In this document: in pieces, positions 55,443 through 64,000 of the stretch
Numbering within the stretch: position 1 is the stretch's first letter
Layout of the letters: each line of letters begins with the position of its first letter
NCBI RefSeq assembly: GCF_900156405.1
Contig: NZ_FTNN01000003.1
Coordinates: 310,001-374,000 of the forward strand
DNA length: 64,000 nucleotides
Source: Shewanella morhuae
GTDB lineage: Bacteria > Pseudomonadota > Gammaproteobacteria > Enterobacterales > Shewanellaceae
Reading direction: 5' to 3'
Made by a program: the position numbers and the translations under genes
Notes under the pieces: generated by a model
What the model was told of the DNA's origin: nothing
Databases searched by the model: none
What the model saw: the letters and a program-made list of their open reading frames with translations, nothing else

Positions 55443-55871
55443 TTAACTATGACTAACCTGCAAGCGTTTTGCTTTGCGCTGCAATAACCAAAATATGATT
55501 AACACCCCAAAAGAGGCAGTAAAGGTGGTCAACGTCAGTGCAAAACCTTTAAATGACAGTAAGTTGAAGTTAATACCATCAAGTACCAGCACTGCTAAAC
55601 CAAGTGGCATTTGGATAAAGACAGCGGCAAACCAATCGAAGGGAAGTGTAGGAAATATCCTGTGGTAAGCATAAAGCACTAGGCCCGCAAGCAATATCAG
55701 TAAACCCGCATCATGAGCCGCTAACAAAAGATACTCCGCACTGTTTTGGGTAATATCTGGTGCGCCGCTCAGCATGTCTAACATATAACCCGCACTAGCG
55801 ACTAATGAGAAGCTGATAAAACTCAATAAAGCTAATAAAATACCAAAACCAACAGCAGGTAAATATTTCAT
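55443..55871 (-). CDS. Small four-helix membrane protein of unknown function
   Basis: 142 residues with four clear hydrophobic segments (about 6-28, 45-66, 78-98, 108-130) and a short basic tail (RKAKRLQ). I do not recognise a family. Acidic residues near the ends of helices (AAHDAG, VLDGINF) could matter functionally. Stands alone between two non-coding stretches. Confidence 0.6.
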   Translation of the reverse strand: MKYLPAVGFGILLALLSFISFSLVASAGYMLDMLSGAPDITQNSAEYLLLAAHDAGLLILLAGLVLYAYHRIFPTLPFDWFAAVFIQMPLGLAVLVLDGINFNLLSFKGFALTLTTFTASFGVLIIFWLLQRKAKRLQVSHS

Positions 55872-56253
55872 TTAATCTCTCTCTTATTGCCCATAAAATT
55901 TCCCCGCATTACCCAAAAAAACGACGGTCTACGCAACATAAGGTAGAAACGAGGCGCTAACTACAATAGCAGCCTAATTTTCCCTTAGCTATTAAGACCA
56001 TAGTCTTATGTTCGTCACAAAATAGGGCGCGAAAAAATAGATAAAATGCAGTATCAAGCGCGGGCTTTCTCAGATGTTCAGCAGATAAGCTTTTAAAATT
56101 ATTAGATTAATCAAATTTCAATTTTACCGCTTAGTGATATCGACCACAATTTGCCCATCTACTTGGGCGAAATAGACTAGCCAATATTGCCAATAACGCT
56201 TAGGATCGAGGTAGCACTTTTTTAGCCAACATATTGTGGAGTATCAAAACATT
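55872..56253. other. Intergenic region upstream of mtnC
   Basis: Non-coding by inspection; divergent upstream DNA for the membrane protein and mtnC. No clear operator recognised. Confidence 0.4.
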
Positions 56254-56934
56254 ATGGGTATCAGAGCCATAGTCGTAGACACAGCAGGCACCACGACAGA
56301 CCTAAACTTTATCCAAGATGTACTATTCCCCTATTCTGTCAAAGCCTTGCCAGACTTTTTAGCGCAGAACCAACACAATGTATTGGTTGAAAACTGTATT
56401 TGTGACACCCGAGAGATCGCATTAGAACCCAATGCCGACTTAGCCCGCGTCACTGAGATTTTACAGCAGTGGGTTAATGAAGATCGTAAGGCCACACCGC
56501 TCAAAACCCTGCAAGGGTTAATCTGGAAGCAAGGCTACGCACATGGTGAATTTACTGGGCATATTTTCCCCGACTTTATTGAAGCCATAAAACGTTATAG
56601 CGCGCAAAATTTGCGTATTTACAGCTTTTCATCCGGCTCTGTTGAAGCGCAAAAACTATTATTCAGCCATAGTGACGGCGGCGATTTAACCGAGATGTTT
56701 AACGGCCATTTTGATACCCGAACGGGCCATAAATCAGACAAACAGGCATACTGTAATATCCTCAACACCATTAGTTTAAGCCCCAAGCAAGTGCTGTTTG
56801 TGTCTGATGTGATTGAAGAATTAAAGGCCGCTGAAGCCGCGGGCATGATGACCTGCCAAATGGTTCGCGATAGCCATCAACGTACTGGCGAGTGCTACAA
56901 AATCAGCAGCTTCGATGAGCTGATTATTGACTAA
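56254..56934 (+). CDS. mtnC: Enolase-phosphatase E1-like HAD protein (methionine salvage)
   Basis: HAD-superfamily protein aligned with MtnC along its length: [52 protein letters not shown] and [17 protein letters not shown]. MtnC enolises and dephosphorylates diketomethylthiopentyl phosphate. The HAD motif I reads [10 protein letters not shown], where the usual Glu of DIEGTT at D+2 is Ala11. D9 remains. So activity may be altered. I chose ATG 56254 from homology to the MIRAIV-type start; GTG 56236 is upstream in frame. No other methionine-salvage gene adjoins. Confidence 0.82.
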   Translation: MGIRAIVVDTAGTTTDLNFIQDVLFPYSVKALPDFLAQNQHNVLVENCICDTREIALEPNADLARVTEILQQWVNEDRKATPLKTLQGLIWKQGYAHGEFTGHIFPDFIEAIKRYSAQNLRIYSFSSGSVEAQKLLFSHSDGGDLTEMFNGHFDTRTGHKSDKQAYCNILNTISLSPKQVLFVSDVIEELKAAEAAGMMTCQMVRDSHQRTGECYKISSFDELIID

Positions 56935-56962
56935 TTCAGCCCTGCTGGGGTTTAGCTCATAA

Positions 56963-57008
56963 CGCATATAAATAAAAGCGACCTCCAGGTCGCTTTTATT
57001 TATATGCG
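56963..57008. terminator. Very long bidirectional terminator
   Basis: Perfect 22-bp arms 56963-56984 and 56987-57008 around a CC centre, with AAATAAAAGCGACC on one side and its T-rich complement on the other. Serves convergent mtnC and the membrane protein gene. Confidence 0.9.
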
Positions 57009-57010
57009 AA

Positions 57011-58114
57011 TTATTTACCCGCCGATTCACGCGGAAATGCGGCCGAGATACACTTTTTTACCTCAAAACGATAACCGTAATCTGCATTTTTGTCTGGCGT
57101 GATTTGCAGAATCTCGTAATCATTTAATTCGACCACATTCGACTCTGCAGGCTTCTCACAACGTGAGCGACTATTGGCCTCAAGCGCAAAAGCAAAGGTT
57201 GCCAGCCACTGCCGCATCAGATATTGATATTGTGCTCGCAGTGACGCATAGGTTTGCTTGCGCTCCTCTTCTTCGCGTTTTTCTTCAATCACTTCAGTAT
57301 TTTGCGGCGTTGATATACGGTCTAACTTATCATCTTCTTGCTCAGGCTTTATTTTAGCTAGCTCAGCAATCGGCGCGGTGAGTACATCGGTCGCATTGGG
57401 CAGCAGCTCTAATGTTGGATCGCTAGGGTTATGTTCTGAGACTTGTTGAGCTGTACTAATAAAATCAGTCAACGTCGCCTGAATGCGGGTTTCAAGATCA
57501 ATTAATAGGCTCAAATGGTATAGCACCACCGTCGCCAACACGATACGGATCAAAAAAGTCGTTTTACGAAATGAAGTATGCGAGGTGATGTGTAATGATT
57601 TAATTCCCAAAGGCTTGAGCAAAAAAATCATCACTAAATAGGCTGGAATAATCAACTGCAATGCCAGCAGCACAACCGCACTCACCATCAAAAACCACGC
57701 GGGCATATAAAGTAAAATCGCTAAGTTATGGGTATAGTTGAGGTCACTTGCCGACACACCAATCACTTCGTTCACGATTGCGCCAGACCAACCTAAAGCA
57801 AAGTTGGCAATAATGGCATAAAACAGCAGTAACACCGCTTTGCCCGCCAAGCTGTGCCAGACTCGCTCAAACACAGGCCAAAATTCAACGGCCATCGCTA
57901 TCACGGCAATCACAGCGACCATGCCCATCAAATCGCCACTGAAAGCTAATATCAAGGCAATAAGATATAACTTTTGTGCAAAGGATAGCCGAGCAATGCC
58001 TTGGCTGATGTAACGCCATAGCTTGCTCAATCCTAATTGGAGCTTACTCGGTGACGGAAAAGTCACTTGCCGCAAATATTCGCGAACAGATTCAGCATAA
58101 CCACTCAAATTCAT
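57011..58114 (-). CDS. Membrane protein of unknown function with C-terminal soluble domain
   Basis: 367 residues. About four to five hydrophobic segments between residues 45 and 205, then a soluble tail. The tail has a charged helix (VIEEKREEEERKQ near residue 280) and a C-terminal domain with two Cys (SRCEKPAES, KKCISAA). No family recognised. The N-terminus (residues 1-40) is basic and amphipathic. Could be an envelope assembly or stress protein, but nothing in the context supports a specific role. Confidence 0.6.
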   Translation of the reverse strand: MNLSGYAESVREYLRQVTFPSPSKLQLGLSKLWRYISQGIARLSFAQKLYLIALILAFSGDLMGMVAVIAVIAMAVEFWPVFERVWHSLAGKAVLLLFYAIIANFALGWSGAIVNEVIGVSASDLNYTHNLAILLYMPAWFLMVSAVVLLALQLIIPAYLVMIFLLKPLGIKSLHITSHTSFRKTTFLIRIVLATVVLYHLSLLIDLETRIQATLTDFISTAQQVSEHNPSDPTLELLPNATDVLTAPIAELAKIKPEQEDDKLDRISTPQNTEVIEEKREEEERKQTYASLRAQYQYLMRQWLATFAFALEANSRSRCEKPAESNVVELNDYEILQITPDKNADYGYRFEVKKCISAAFPRESAGK

Positions 58115-58514
58115 AATTAATTTTTTGCTCCACTAACGATTAAGCGCGCATCAATGGCCACTGTAATAAACCAGACCAGTGACGATCGTCATCCCAACGG
58201 CTCTAGTAAATGGCTAACAACGACTCACATTTAGTCTAAAACACAATACGATAAACAAGACTATTTCATGACGCTATTCAAGGCAGTTTAGATAGGCTTA
58301 ATAATAGGTAACCTGGTTTCTTTTATCGCCAAAAAAATTGTCGCCATCACATCTCAATAAAGGTAACTTACCATAACTATTTAAAAACGTTATTAATATT
58401 TATTAAACTCGCCATTGTTAATAGTAGTTGCTGTACGGGACAAGCCTTGTCGTTGCTATTTTATACTGCTAGTCTGGCTGCCTTAAACGAACGTTTCAAC
58501 TAGAGATTTTCATC
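58115..58514. other. Intergenic region upstream of the thioesterase
   Basis: About 400 AT-rich bases between divergent genes. No gene, tRNA or clear regulatory motif seen. Confidence 0.4.
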
Positions 58515-58991
58515 ATGGAACAGATACAAGAACACCCACAAAAAGGTGCACAACAGCAGGCAATGGAAAAGTTTCTTGCAATCAATCCCATCGTCACTCA
58601 AATCCCCGTGGCATGGGGCGAAATGGATGCTCTGCAACATGTGAATAATGTGGTTTATTTCCGCTATTTTGAGACGGCGCGTATCGACTTTTTTAATCGC
58701 CTCTTTCCGTTAGATAGCTTATATAAATCAGGTATTGGCCCTGTGATCAGCGAAAATCAGGCCCGCTATAAACGCCCAGTGACCTTCCCCGATACTCTAT
58801 TAGTGAGTGTCAGCATTAGCGATATTCACAGCGATAGATTTACCATGCATTATCAGGCTTTTAGTAAACAGCAACAGGCTGTGACAACCCTAGGGACTTC
58901 CGTCGCGGTGATGTTCAACTTTAGAACAGGCAAAAAGGCCGAGTTACCCGTAGAACTACTGTCGATCCTCAAACAGCATGAACTTGCTTAA
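58515..58991 (+). CDS. Acyl-CoA thioesterase, hotdog 4HBT family
   Basis: 158 residues. The 4HBT active-site signature WGEMDALQHVNNVVYFRYFE lies near residue 35 with the Asp in the DxxxHVNN context, followed by ENQARYKRPVTFPDTLLVSV. The N-terminal ~25 residues are charged and not part of the fold; ATG 58563 would remove them. Hydrolyses acyl-CoA; chain length unknown. It is the first of two such genes within 2 kb. Confidence 0.88.
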   Translation: MEQIQEHPQKGAQQQAMEKFLAINPIVTQIPVAWGEMDALQHVNNVVYFRYFETARIDFFNRLFPLDSLYKSGIGPVISENQARYKRPVTFPDTLLVSVSISDIHSDRFTMHYQAFSKQQQAVTTLGTSVAVMFNFRTGKKAELPVELLSILKQHELA

Positions 58992-59059
58992 GCGCTAAGC
59001 TATCTGCGCCCATAGATAAATTATCAGCACACTTTAAGCCATACCTTGAGGAAGCATGT

Positions 59060-59323
59060 ATGTCAGATAACGAAAATATCGAGATAGCCATTGAACATCA
59101 AAAGGATAGACAGCGTTTTATTATCCCTGTCGATGGCTATGAAGCCGTGTTGGAATACCAATTATCAGGCAAGGATATCGATTTTAGCCGCACCTTTGTC
59201 CCCAACGAACTGCGCGGTAAAGGCCTTGCCGAACGCTTAGTTCGCCACGGACTTAAATGGGCCAAAAGCCAAGATTTGGCTACCCAAGCCAGCTGCTGGT
59301 ATGTGCAGAAATTTTTGAAATAA
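59060..59323 (+). CDS. Small GNAT-type N-acetyltransferase-like protein (YjdJ/GTLH-like)
   Basis: 87 residues, a minimal GNAT fold of the YjdJ group: AVLEYQLSGKDIDFSRTFVPNELRGKGLAERLV carries the acetyl-CoA pyrophosphate loop (RGKGLAERL; quoted in part), then ASCWYVQKFLK. The group is small and its substrate unknown. ATG 59060 follows GAGGAAG. Confidence 0.85.
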   Translation: MSDNENIEIAIEHQKDRQRFIIPVDGYEAVLEYQLSGKDIDFSRTFVPNELRGKGLAERLVRHGLKWAKSQDLATQASCWYVQKFLK

Positions 59324-59342
59324 TCCGTTTACAGTAACGTTG

Positions 59343-59891
59343 CTAAATCCAATAAACAGGGTAATGGCGCTTAGGATCGGTGGAGAGGTTATTGACCACC
59401 AGCGCGACCAATAAAAGTAATACTGAGCCGAGGAACACTGGCATTAGCGCGTAGAGAAAACCGAGTTGATGCACGTTTTCACCGCCAATCACGGCAATCA
59501 ATGCCGTTGCGCCGCCCGGTGGATGAAGAGTACGTGTGAGGTACATTAACGCGATAGATAGTGATACCGCTAAAGCACAGGCAAGCACCATATAATCTGT
59601 AAACAGCTGATAAACCGCAACCCCAATTAATGCTGACAACACACTGCCACCGATTAAATTACGTGGCTGTGAAAACTCTGCCAGGGGTGCGCCATACACC
59701 AGTACTGCCGATGCTCCGAACGAGCCAATCACAAACATAGTACCCATCGGGTTTACACTGATATAGAAAGCAAGGCTAGCAACTAGGTAGATACCACAAA
59801 ATGCGCCAACCCATGACCACACTATTTTCTTAAGTGGTTGTCTAGGTGGGCAAATATCTTTAGAGCGCATGCGGGTAAAGTAAAATCTCAT
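59343..59891 (-). CDS. HPP family membrane protein
   Basis: 182 residues with four to five hydrophobic segments and the family-naming motif TLHPPGGATALIAVIGG near residue 115; FGASAVLVYGAPLAEFSQPRN near 57 is also conserved. HPP proteins include a chloroplast nitrite transporter and uncharacterised bacterial members. Probably inner membrane; substrate unknown. Confidence 0.9.
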   Translation of the reverse strand: MRFYFTRMRSKDICPPRQPLKKIVWSWVGAFCGIYLVASLAFYISVNPMGTMFVIGSFGASAVLVYGAPLAEFSQPRNLIGGSVLSALIGVAVYQLFTDYMVLACALAVSLSIALMYLTRTLHPPGGATALIAVIGGENVHQLGFLYALMPVFLGSVLLLLVALVVNNLSTDPKRHYPVYWI

Positions 59892-59975
59892 TATGTTAAT
59901 CCGGGCTGAATATCATCAATGCATTACAGATGAGTGATCTGCATCACAGTTCGCGGGCGCCAAATTAACGTTAAA

Positions 59976-59999
59976 TAAGCGCAATTGCAATTGCGCTTA
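59976..59999 (-). terminator. 24-bp perfect palindrome, probable terminator of the second thioesterase
   Basis: TAAGCGCAATTG is followed directly by its reverse complement CAATTGCGCTTA. On the minus strand TTTAAC follows, a weak U run, just after the thioesterase stop. Confidence 0.5.
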
Positions 60000-60017
60000 A
60001 CCAAGATTAGCGAAACA

Positions 60018-60428
60018 TTAAATAATTTCACCTTGCAAGCCCGTTAGCACTGCGCGGATATCCTCTGAGATAGGACAACTTTTTTCGCTGCTGTAGTCGT
60101 AATGCACTAGAGTCGTCTTGACCTCTGCCGTCTTATTTCCCGCCTGCCAACAGGTTTGTGTCACTTCAAAGCTGCTATTACCGATACGACTCACATAGGT
60201 TTTCACCGTCACGTCTTTACCGTAATAAGTCGGGGCAATAAAAGCGACAGTAAACCCAGCAACAATAAGATTCCAATGCTGTAAATCCAACTCTGGATTA
60301 AATATCTCAAAGATAGGTTGACGCGCCGCTTCACACCACACAGGAATGACCGTGTTGTTGATATGACCGAGTCCATCGGTTTCGGTAAATCTTGGGGATA
60401 TTTCGAGGCTGTATTCAGTAACTGACAT
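60018..60428 (-). CDS. Acyl-CoA thioesterase, hotdog 4HBT family
   Basis: 136 residues. Signature SPRFTETDGLGHINNTVIPVWCEAAR near residue 10 (quoted in part: TETDGLGHINN) with the active-site Asp, then LIVAGFTVAFIAPTYYGKDV and SRIGNSSFEVTQTCW. ATG 60428 follows AAGGAAG; GTG 60434 lies within that site. It is upstream of the acyl-CoA synthetase gene only by position, not co-oriented operon spacing (about 265 bases and a terminator apart). Confidence 0.88.
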   Translation of the reverse strand: MSVTEYSLEISPRFTETDGLGHINNTVIPVWCEAARQPIFEIFNPELDLQHWNLIVAGFTVAFIAPTYYGKDVTVKTYVSRIGNSSFEVTQTCWQAGNKTAEVKTTLVHYDYSSEKSCPISEDIRAVLTGLQGEII

Positions 60429-60644
60429 GTACACTTCCTTTTTTATTGTTATTTATAAATCAACTACAGGGTAATTTAAGTTTGACGGGTGACCCCTGAT
60501 GGCTGAACAGGGTTTGGTACAATGTTATCTATCGTGAAAACTATTGGCGACTTTAATTAAGTAGTCACAGTCATATTTATACATAGCCTAACAGACCCAA
60601 ACGTCCAAACAAACCCAAAACAGGCCTAGCTCAGCGCTTAAAAT

Positions 60645-60674
60645 GAAAAACAAAAAGGCCGCATAGCGGCCTTT
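60645..60674 (-). terminator. Terminator after the acyl-CoA synthetase
   Basis: AAAGGCCGC (60654-60662) pairs with GCGGCCTTT (60666-60674) around ATA; on the minus strand a U-rich run follows. Confidence 0.9.
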
Positions 60675-60693
60675 AGTAACAACTACTTAAGAA

Positions 60694-62502
60694 TCAGTTG
60701 TTGTACATTGCATTAATTTCGTGAGCATATTTATGGTAAATCATCTTACGCCGTAACTTAAGTGTTGGGGTGATTAACCCTGCTTCCATCGAAAACGCAT
60801 CGGGCAATAGAGTGAACTTTTTGATCTGCTCAAAACCTGCTAACTCATGCTGTAACTGCTTCAGACGTTGCTCAAAATGCGCGACTACGTGGCTGTGGCG
60901 TAGTAATTCTAAAGGTGATTCATACTTAAGGCCCTTGTCTTTTGCCCACGTTTCCAGAGACTCAAACGCAGGCACAATCAAGGCGGTCACATAGTTACGA
61001 GCATCGGCAATAATGGCCACTTGTTCGATAAAAGGACAACAGCCGACAGCACCTTCAATTCTTTGAGGCGCAATGTATTTACCGTTGGAGGTTTTCATCA
61101 GCTCTTTAATGCGGTCGGTAATAAATAGGTTACCGTTAGCATCTAAACGCCCTGCATCACCGGTTTTTAACCAACCATCCTCAAAGGCGGCGGCGGTATC
61201 TTCTGGGCGATTGTAATAGCCACGCATCACAGCGGCGCCGCGCACGAGGATCTCGTCATCTTTACCCAGTTTGATTTCAGTTTCCAGCAAAGGTTGGCCA
61301 TTTGAACCTGGCACACGATTGTCTAAAGTGTTGCAGGTCACTGTAGCGTTGGTTTCTGTCATGCCATAACCACATAGCACTGGAATATTGATAGCGTGGA
61401 AGAAGTTACCCACATTAATATCTAAGGCCGCACCACCGCAGGGCATAAACTTCAGCCGGCCGCCAAGCACTGTGTGCAACTTGCTAAATACGAGTTTATG
61501 CGCCACACGCCCTTGTAGTGATAGCCACAATCCACCTTTGGCGCGACCCTGAGCAACTTCAAACTGCCGTTGACCGATACGCATTGCCCAAGCAAACAGC
61601 TTTTTACGGCTAATTGGTGATTTGGTGACTTTATCTTGTACGGCGCTGTAAACTTTTTCGAGGAAACGCGGCACTACACACAAAGTATGTGGACGTACTG
61701 CGCTAATTGCCTCTTTTACTCTTTGGGTATTTTGCAAATAGACGTTATGACCGCCGCGGCACAAAACGTAAAAACTCCAACTGCGTTCAAACACATGGCT
61801 CAAAGGTAAAAATGCCAAAGATACATCACCACTCTGAAAAGCCAGTTTTTGATCGTGTTGGCGTATAGTCGAAGCCATGTTGCGGTAATCCAGCATCACG
61901 CCCTTCGGATCGCCTGTCGTGCCTGATGTATAAATTAGGGTGAGTAAATCGTCGAGATTAGTCGCTTGTAGACGTTGATTTAGTTCGGCCTTCTGTTCAG
62001 CCTCCAGCTCATCGTTAGCTGCTAGTAAAGTGTCTAAATGCCAGTGTTGCTCAACCGTATTAGCCGCAAGAGCCACACTGGCATCGAATACAATGACATG
62101 CTCTATACTGGGACATAATTTTTGTAGATCACAGGCCATCGCATATTGCTTAGCATCATCCACAAAGATGACTTTAGCGGCGGCATCGTTAACGATAAAA
62201 CTCGCCTGCTCAAGGGTACTGGTGGGATAAATGGGCACCACAACGGCACGACTTTTGAGTGTACCAATATCGGCACAGGTCCACTGCGGGCAGTTTTGCG
62301 CCAAAATAATACAACGGTCTTGCACTTGTACGCCGAGTTGAATCAACACTTGTGCAATTTTACTGCTAATGTGATCGAATGCTTGCCAGCTTACCTGATA
62401 CCAAGGCGCAGCCATTTCGAAACCTTCCAGCGCGATAGCATCCTTTAAAGACTGACTCTGCTGCTGTAATAGTCGAATAACATGATATTGTTCGAGAGAC
62501 AT
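60694..62502 (-). CDS. Long-chain acyl-CoA synthetase (AMP-binding family)
   Basis: 602 residues. Activates fatty acids as acyl-AMP then acyl-CoA. AMP-binding motif TLIYTSGTTGDPKGVML near residue 190, GYGMTETNATVTCN near 375, WLKTGDAGRLDANG near 455 and the catalytic lysine region ELMKTSNGKYIAPQRIE near 477. This is the FAA/FadD15-like branch with LSHVFERSW. ATG 62502 follows AAGGTGAG and is preferred over an upstream in-frame start at 62547. Confidence 0.92.
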   Translation of the reverse strand: MSLEQYHVIRLLQQQSQSLKDAIALEGFEMAAPWYQVSWQAFDHISSKIAQVLIQLGVQVQDRCIILAQNCPQWTCADIGTLKSRAVVVPIYPTSTLEQASFIVNDAAAKVIFVDDAKQYAMACDLQKLCPSIEHVIVFDASVALAANTVEQHWHLDTLLAANDELEAEQKAELNQRLQATNLDDLLTLIYTSGTTGDPKGVMLDYRNMASTIRQHDQKLAFQSGDVSLAFLPLSHVFERSWSFYVLCRGGHNVYLQNTQRVKEAISAVRPHTLCVVPRFLEKVYSAVQDKVTKSPISRKKLFAWAMRIGQRQFEVAQGRAKGGLWLSLQGRVAHKLVFSKLHTVLGGRLKFMPCGGAALDINVGNFFHAINIPVLCGYGMTETNATVTCNTLDNRVPGSNGQPLLETEIKLGKDDEILVRGAAVMRGYYNRPEDTAAAFEDGWLKTGDAGRLDANGNLFITDRIKELMKTSNGKYIAPQRIEGAVGCCPFIEQVAIIADARNYVTALIVPAFESLETWAKDKGLKYESPLELLRHSHVVAHFEQRLKQLQHELAGFEQIKKFTLLPDAFSMEAGLITPTLKLRRKMIYHKYAHEINAMYNN

Positions 62503-62940
62503 AGGTGACTCACCTTTTAGCTTACAAGTGTACCGCTTTTTTCGCATTCTACCTGAAGGCTAAATAAAACCTAAGAGTTTTTGCTCTAATCTTGTGCAAA
62601 TGCAACCTAAATCACGCTATAAACATTCAGTTAGGTTTGTATCACGCCTGCCTTTTAATGCCTTTTCTTGCACAAAATCAACACAATCCGTCCTATTAAC
62701 ATCAAGAATCTATCCGATATAAAGTAACTATTCAGTGAACCATTACGCCACAAAAACAGCACAGATAGACACTCACCATTAATCGTACGCTTTGGTTCGT
62801 ATAATGGTTTGTAGGTAAATTATCCACGACTAACGTTGACATTTAAAAGCGCTAACATTAGCTTCACACACTATATTAATGCATTGATATAGTTATAATT
62901 AAACAAAAGTTCCTCCTGAACAGCAAAAAGGAAAGCGCTT
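62503..62940. other. Intergenic region between divergent synthetase and hydrolase genes
   Basis: AT-rich, about 440 bases, presumably holding both promoters. No operator or RNA recognised. Confidence 0.4.
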
Positions 62941-64000
62941 ATGATTCGCGGCACGACATATAGGAAGTCCCACCAAGCCGTTCAGCGTCTTGCGCCAATG
63001 AGGTTAAAGCCTCGCGATATATTAAGTGTCCTTGTGCTGACTATCGCCAGTACAGCCACTTGGGCGAGTGATGTTATCAGCCAAGATAAAAAAACAGCAA
63101 GTAAGACAGACACTTGTTATGTTAATGGCGTATCAGACCGTTTAAATTGCGGCTTTGTGACTGTGCCAGAAAATCCTAACAAACCCGATGGCAAACAGAT
63201 CCAAGTGCATTATGTAGTATTGCCCGCGGTAAAAAACGTCAACCATGAAGAAGCCTTACTCGCCATTGCTGGCGGCCCGGGGCAATCGGCTATCGACAAC
63301 GCCGCTGGTTTTGATGCCATGCTCAGTAAAGTACGCCAGCAGCGGGATATTTTACTGATTGATCAACGGGGCACTGGCCGTTCGAATCTATTGACCTGTG
63401 ATGAAGGGGCGCAATCTCCACTGTCATTTGATGATGACAATGTTGATACCTTAGTTGAGGCACAAAAATGCCTTGAGCAACTCGACGCCGACGTAACCCA
63501 ATACGGTAGCCTTAATGCGATTAAAGACTTTGAAGTGGTGCGCCAACATTTAGGCTATAAAAAATTGCATGTGTATGGCATTTCCTACGGCACGCGTATG
63601 GCACAACTTTACATGCGTTTGTATCCAGAACACTTAGCCACAGTCACCTTAGACGGCATAGTGCCAATGCAGCAAAGTGTATTAGAAATCGGCGCGGCAA
63701 TTGATCGTGGTTTTGATTTACTGTTTAAAGATTGCCAAGAAACCGCCGCTTGTCATACGCAATTCCCAGAGCTTAAAACTGAATTCGACCAAGTGGCCGC
63801 ATCACTCGCGAAGGCGCCTGTGATGGAAAATGTTTACGATCCTGTCAGCGGTGAAAAAACCATGCTGACGATGACGCGCGGTAAATTCTATGGCTCGATT
63901 CGCATGGCGCTGTATCAGGCTAACGTGCGCGCCTTAGTACCCCATGCGATTCACCAAGCCGCGAAACATAATTTCCAACCCATTCTTGGTTTATACGCCC
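62941..64000 (+). CDS. Alpha/beta hydrolase, tripeptidyl-aminopeptidase-like (partial, right edge)
   Basis: Open to the window end (353 codons seen) with no stop. A signal peptide is visible (about residues 20-44, LSVLVLTIASTATWA), then CYVNGVSDRLNCGFVTVPEN, the oxyanion motif IAGGPGQSA near residue 112, LLIDQRGTGRSN near 140 and the nucleophile S215 in YGISYGTRMAQ. This matches secreted S33/TAP-type peptidases; Asp, His and the TAP C-terminal domain would lie beyond the edge. AAGGAAAG supports ATG 62941; ATG 62998 would give a more usual signal peptide length. Confidence 0.85.
   Translation, partial: MIRGTTYRKSHQAVQRLAPMRLKPRDILSVLVLTIASTATWASDVISQDKKTASKTDTCYVNGVSDRLNCGFVTVPENPNKPDGKQIQVHYVVLPAVKNVNHEEALLAIAGGPGQSAIDNAAGFDAMLSKVRQQRDILLIDQRGTGRSNLLTCDEGAQSPLSFDDDNVDTLVEAQKCLEQLDADVTQYGSLNAIKDFEVVRQHLGYKKLHVYGISYGTRMAQLYMRLYPEHLATVTLDGIVPMQQSVLEIGAAIDRGFDLLFKDCQETAACHTQFPELKTEFDQVAASLAKAPVMENVYDPVSGEKTMLTMTRGKFYGSIRMALYQANVRALVPHAIHQAAKHNFQPILGLYA

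Overview
The window reads as a chromosomal segment of a Shewanella-type gammaproteobacterium. This is an inference from gene content and order: hutI/hutCUH; a selenocysteine formate dehydrogenase operon followed by selA, selB, selC and fdhD; yedE-yedF; ubiC; a FliL-like gene; rlmF; moeA-moeB; riboswitch-controlled ribB; oligopeptidase B; and a secreted M6 protease with a GlyGly-CTERM tail. Nearly all of it looks like ordinary core genome. I saw no insertion sequence, prophage, CRISPR array or rRNA gene. The last gene (alpha/beta hydrolase) runs off the right edge.

Layout. 0-6 kb: DAACS symporter, FUSC-family membrane protein, secreted M14 carboxypeptidase and a GSG-repeat lipoprotein. 6.2-10.1 kb: an AT-rich accessory insert with a membrane coiled-coil protein, an ImmA/IrrE-type Zn peptidase, a Beta-family protein and a convergent sce7726-family nuclease-like protein. 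It is bracketed by related hairpin repeats in opposite orientation. This is the best candidate in the window for an undescribed, possibly phage-defence, system. 10.1-19.8 kb: GIY-YIG protein with oligopeptidase B, FMN riboswitch with ribB, moeA-moeB, a Bax-inhibitor-like membrane protein, a frameshifted DUF333 lipoprotein, rlmF, a FliL-like gene and ubiC. 19.8-31 kb: M6 protease, MarC-type and ZIP-like membrane proteins, NRDE protein, LysE exporter, MscS-type channel and small envelope proteins.

31-42.6 kb is a selenium/formate module. yedE-yedF probably handle selenium or sulfur. fdhD is the formate dehydrogenase sulfurtransferase. selC is the selenocysteine tRNA, encoded entirely antisense to the last codons of selB. 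selA-selB make and deliver Sec-tRNA. fdnGHI-fdhE encode the respiratory formate dehydrogenase and its maturation factor. The catalytic subunit is read through an in-frame UGA (residue 194) followed at once by a bacterial SECIS hairpin, so it must be annotated as one 1004-residue protein. selD is not in the window. The moeA-moeB pair at 14-16 kb makes the molybdenum cofactor that this enzyme needs.

43-48.7 kb holds the histidine utilisation genes hutC-hutU-hutH and divergent hutI, with a 16-bp perfect palindrome in between that fits a HutC operator. 48.7-53 kb: a MarR regulator overlapping a siderophore-interacting reductase, then a nucleoside transporter with deoD and a YeiL-like CRP-family regulator. 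53-64 kb: DUF885 lipoprotein, small membrane proteins, an MtnC homologue with an altered catalytic motif, two hotdog thioesterases, a small GNAT protein, an HPP-family protein, a long-chain acyl-CoA synthetase and the partial hydrolase. All functional calls come from reading motifs by eye; no database search was run.
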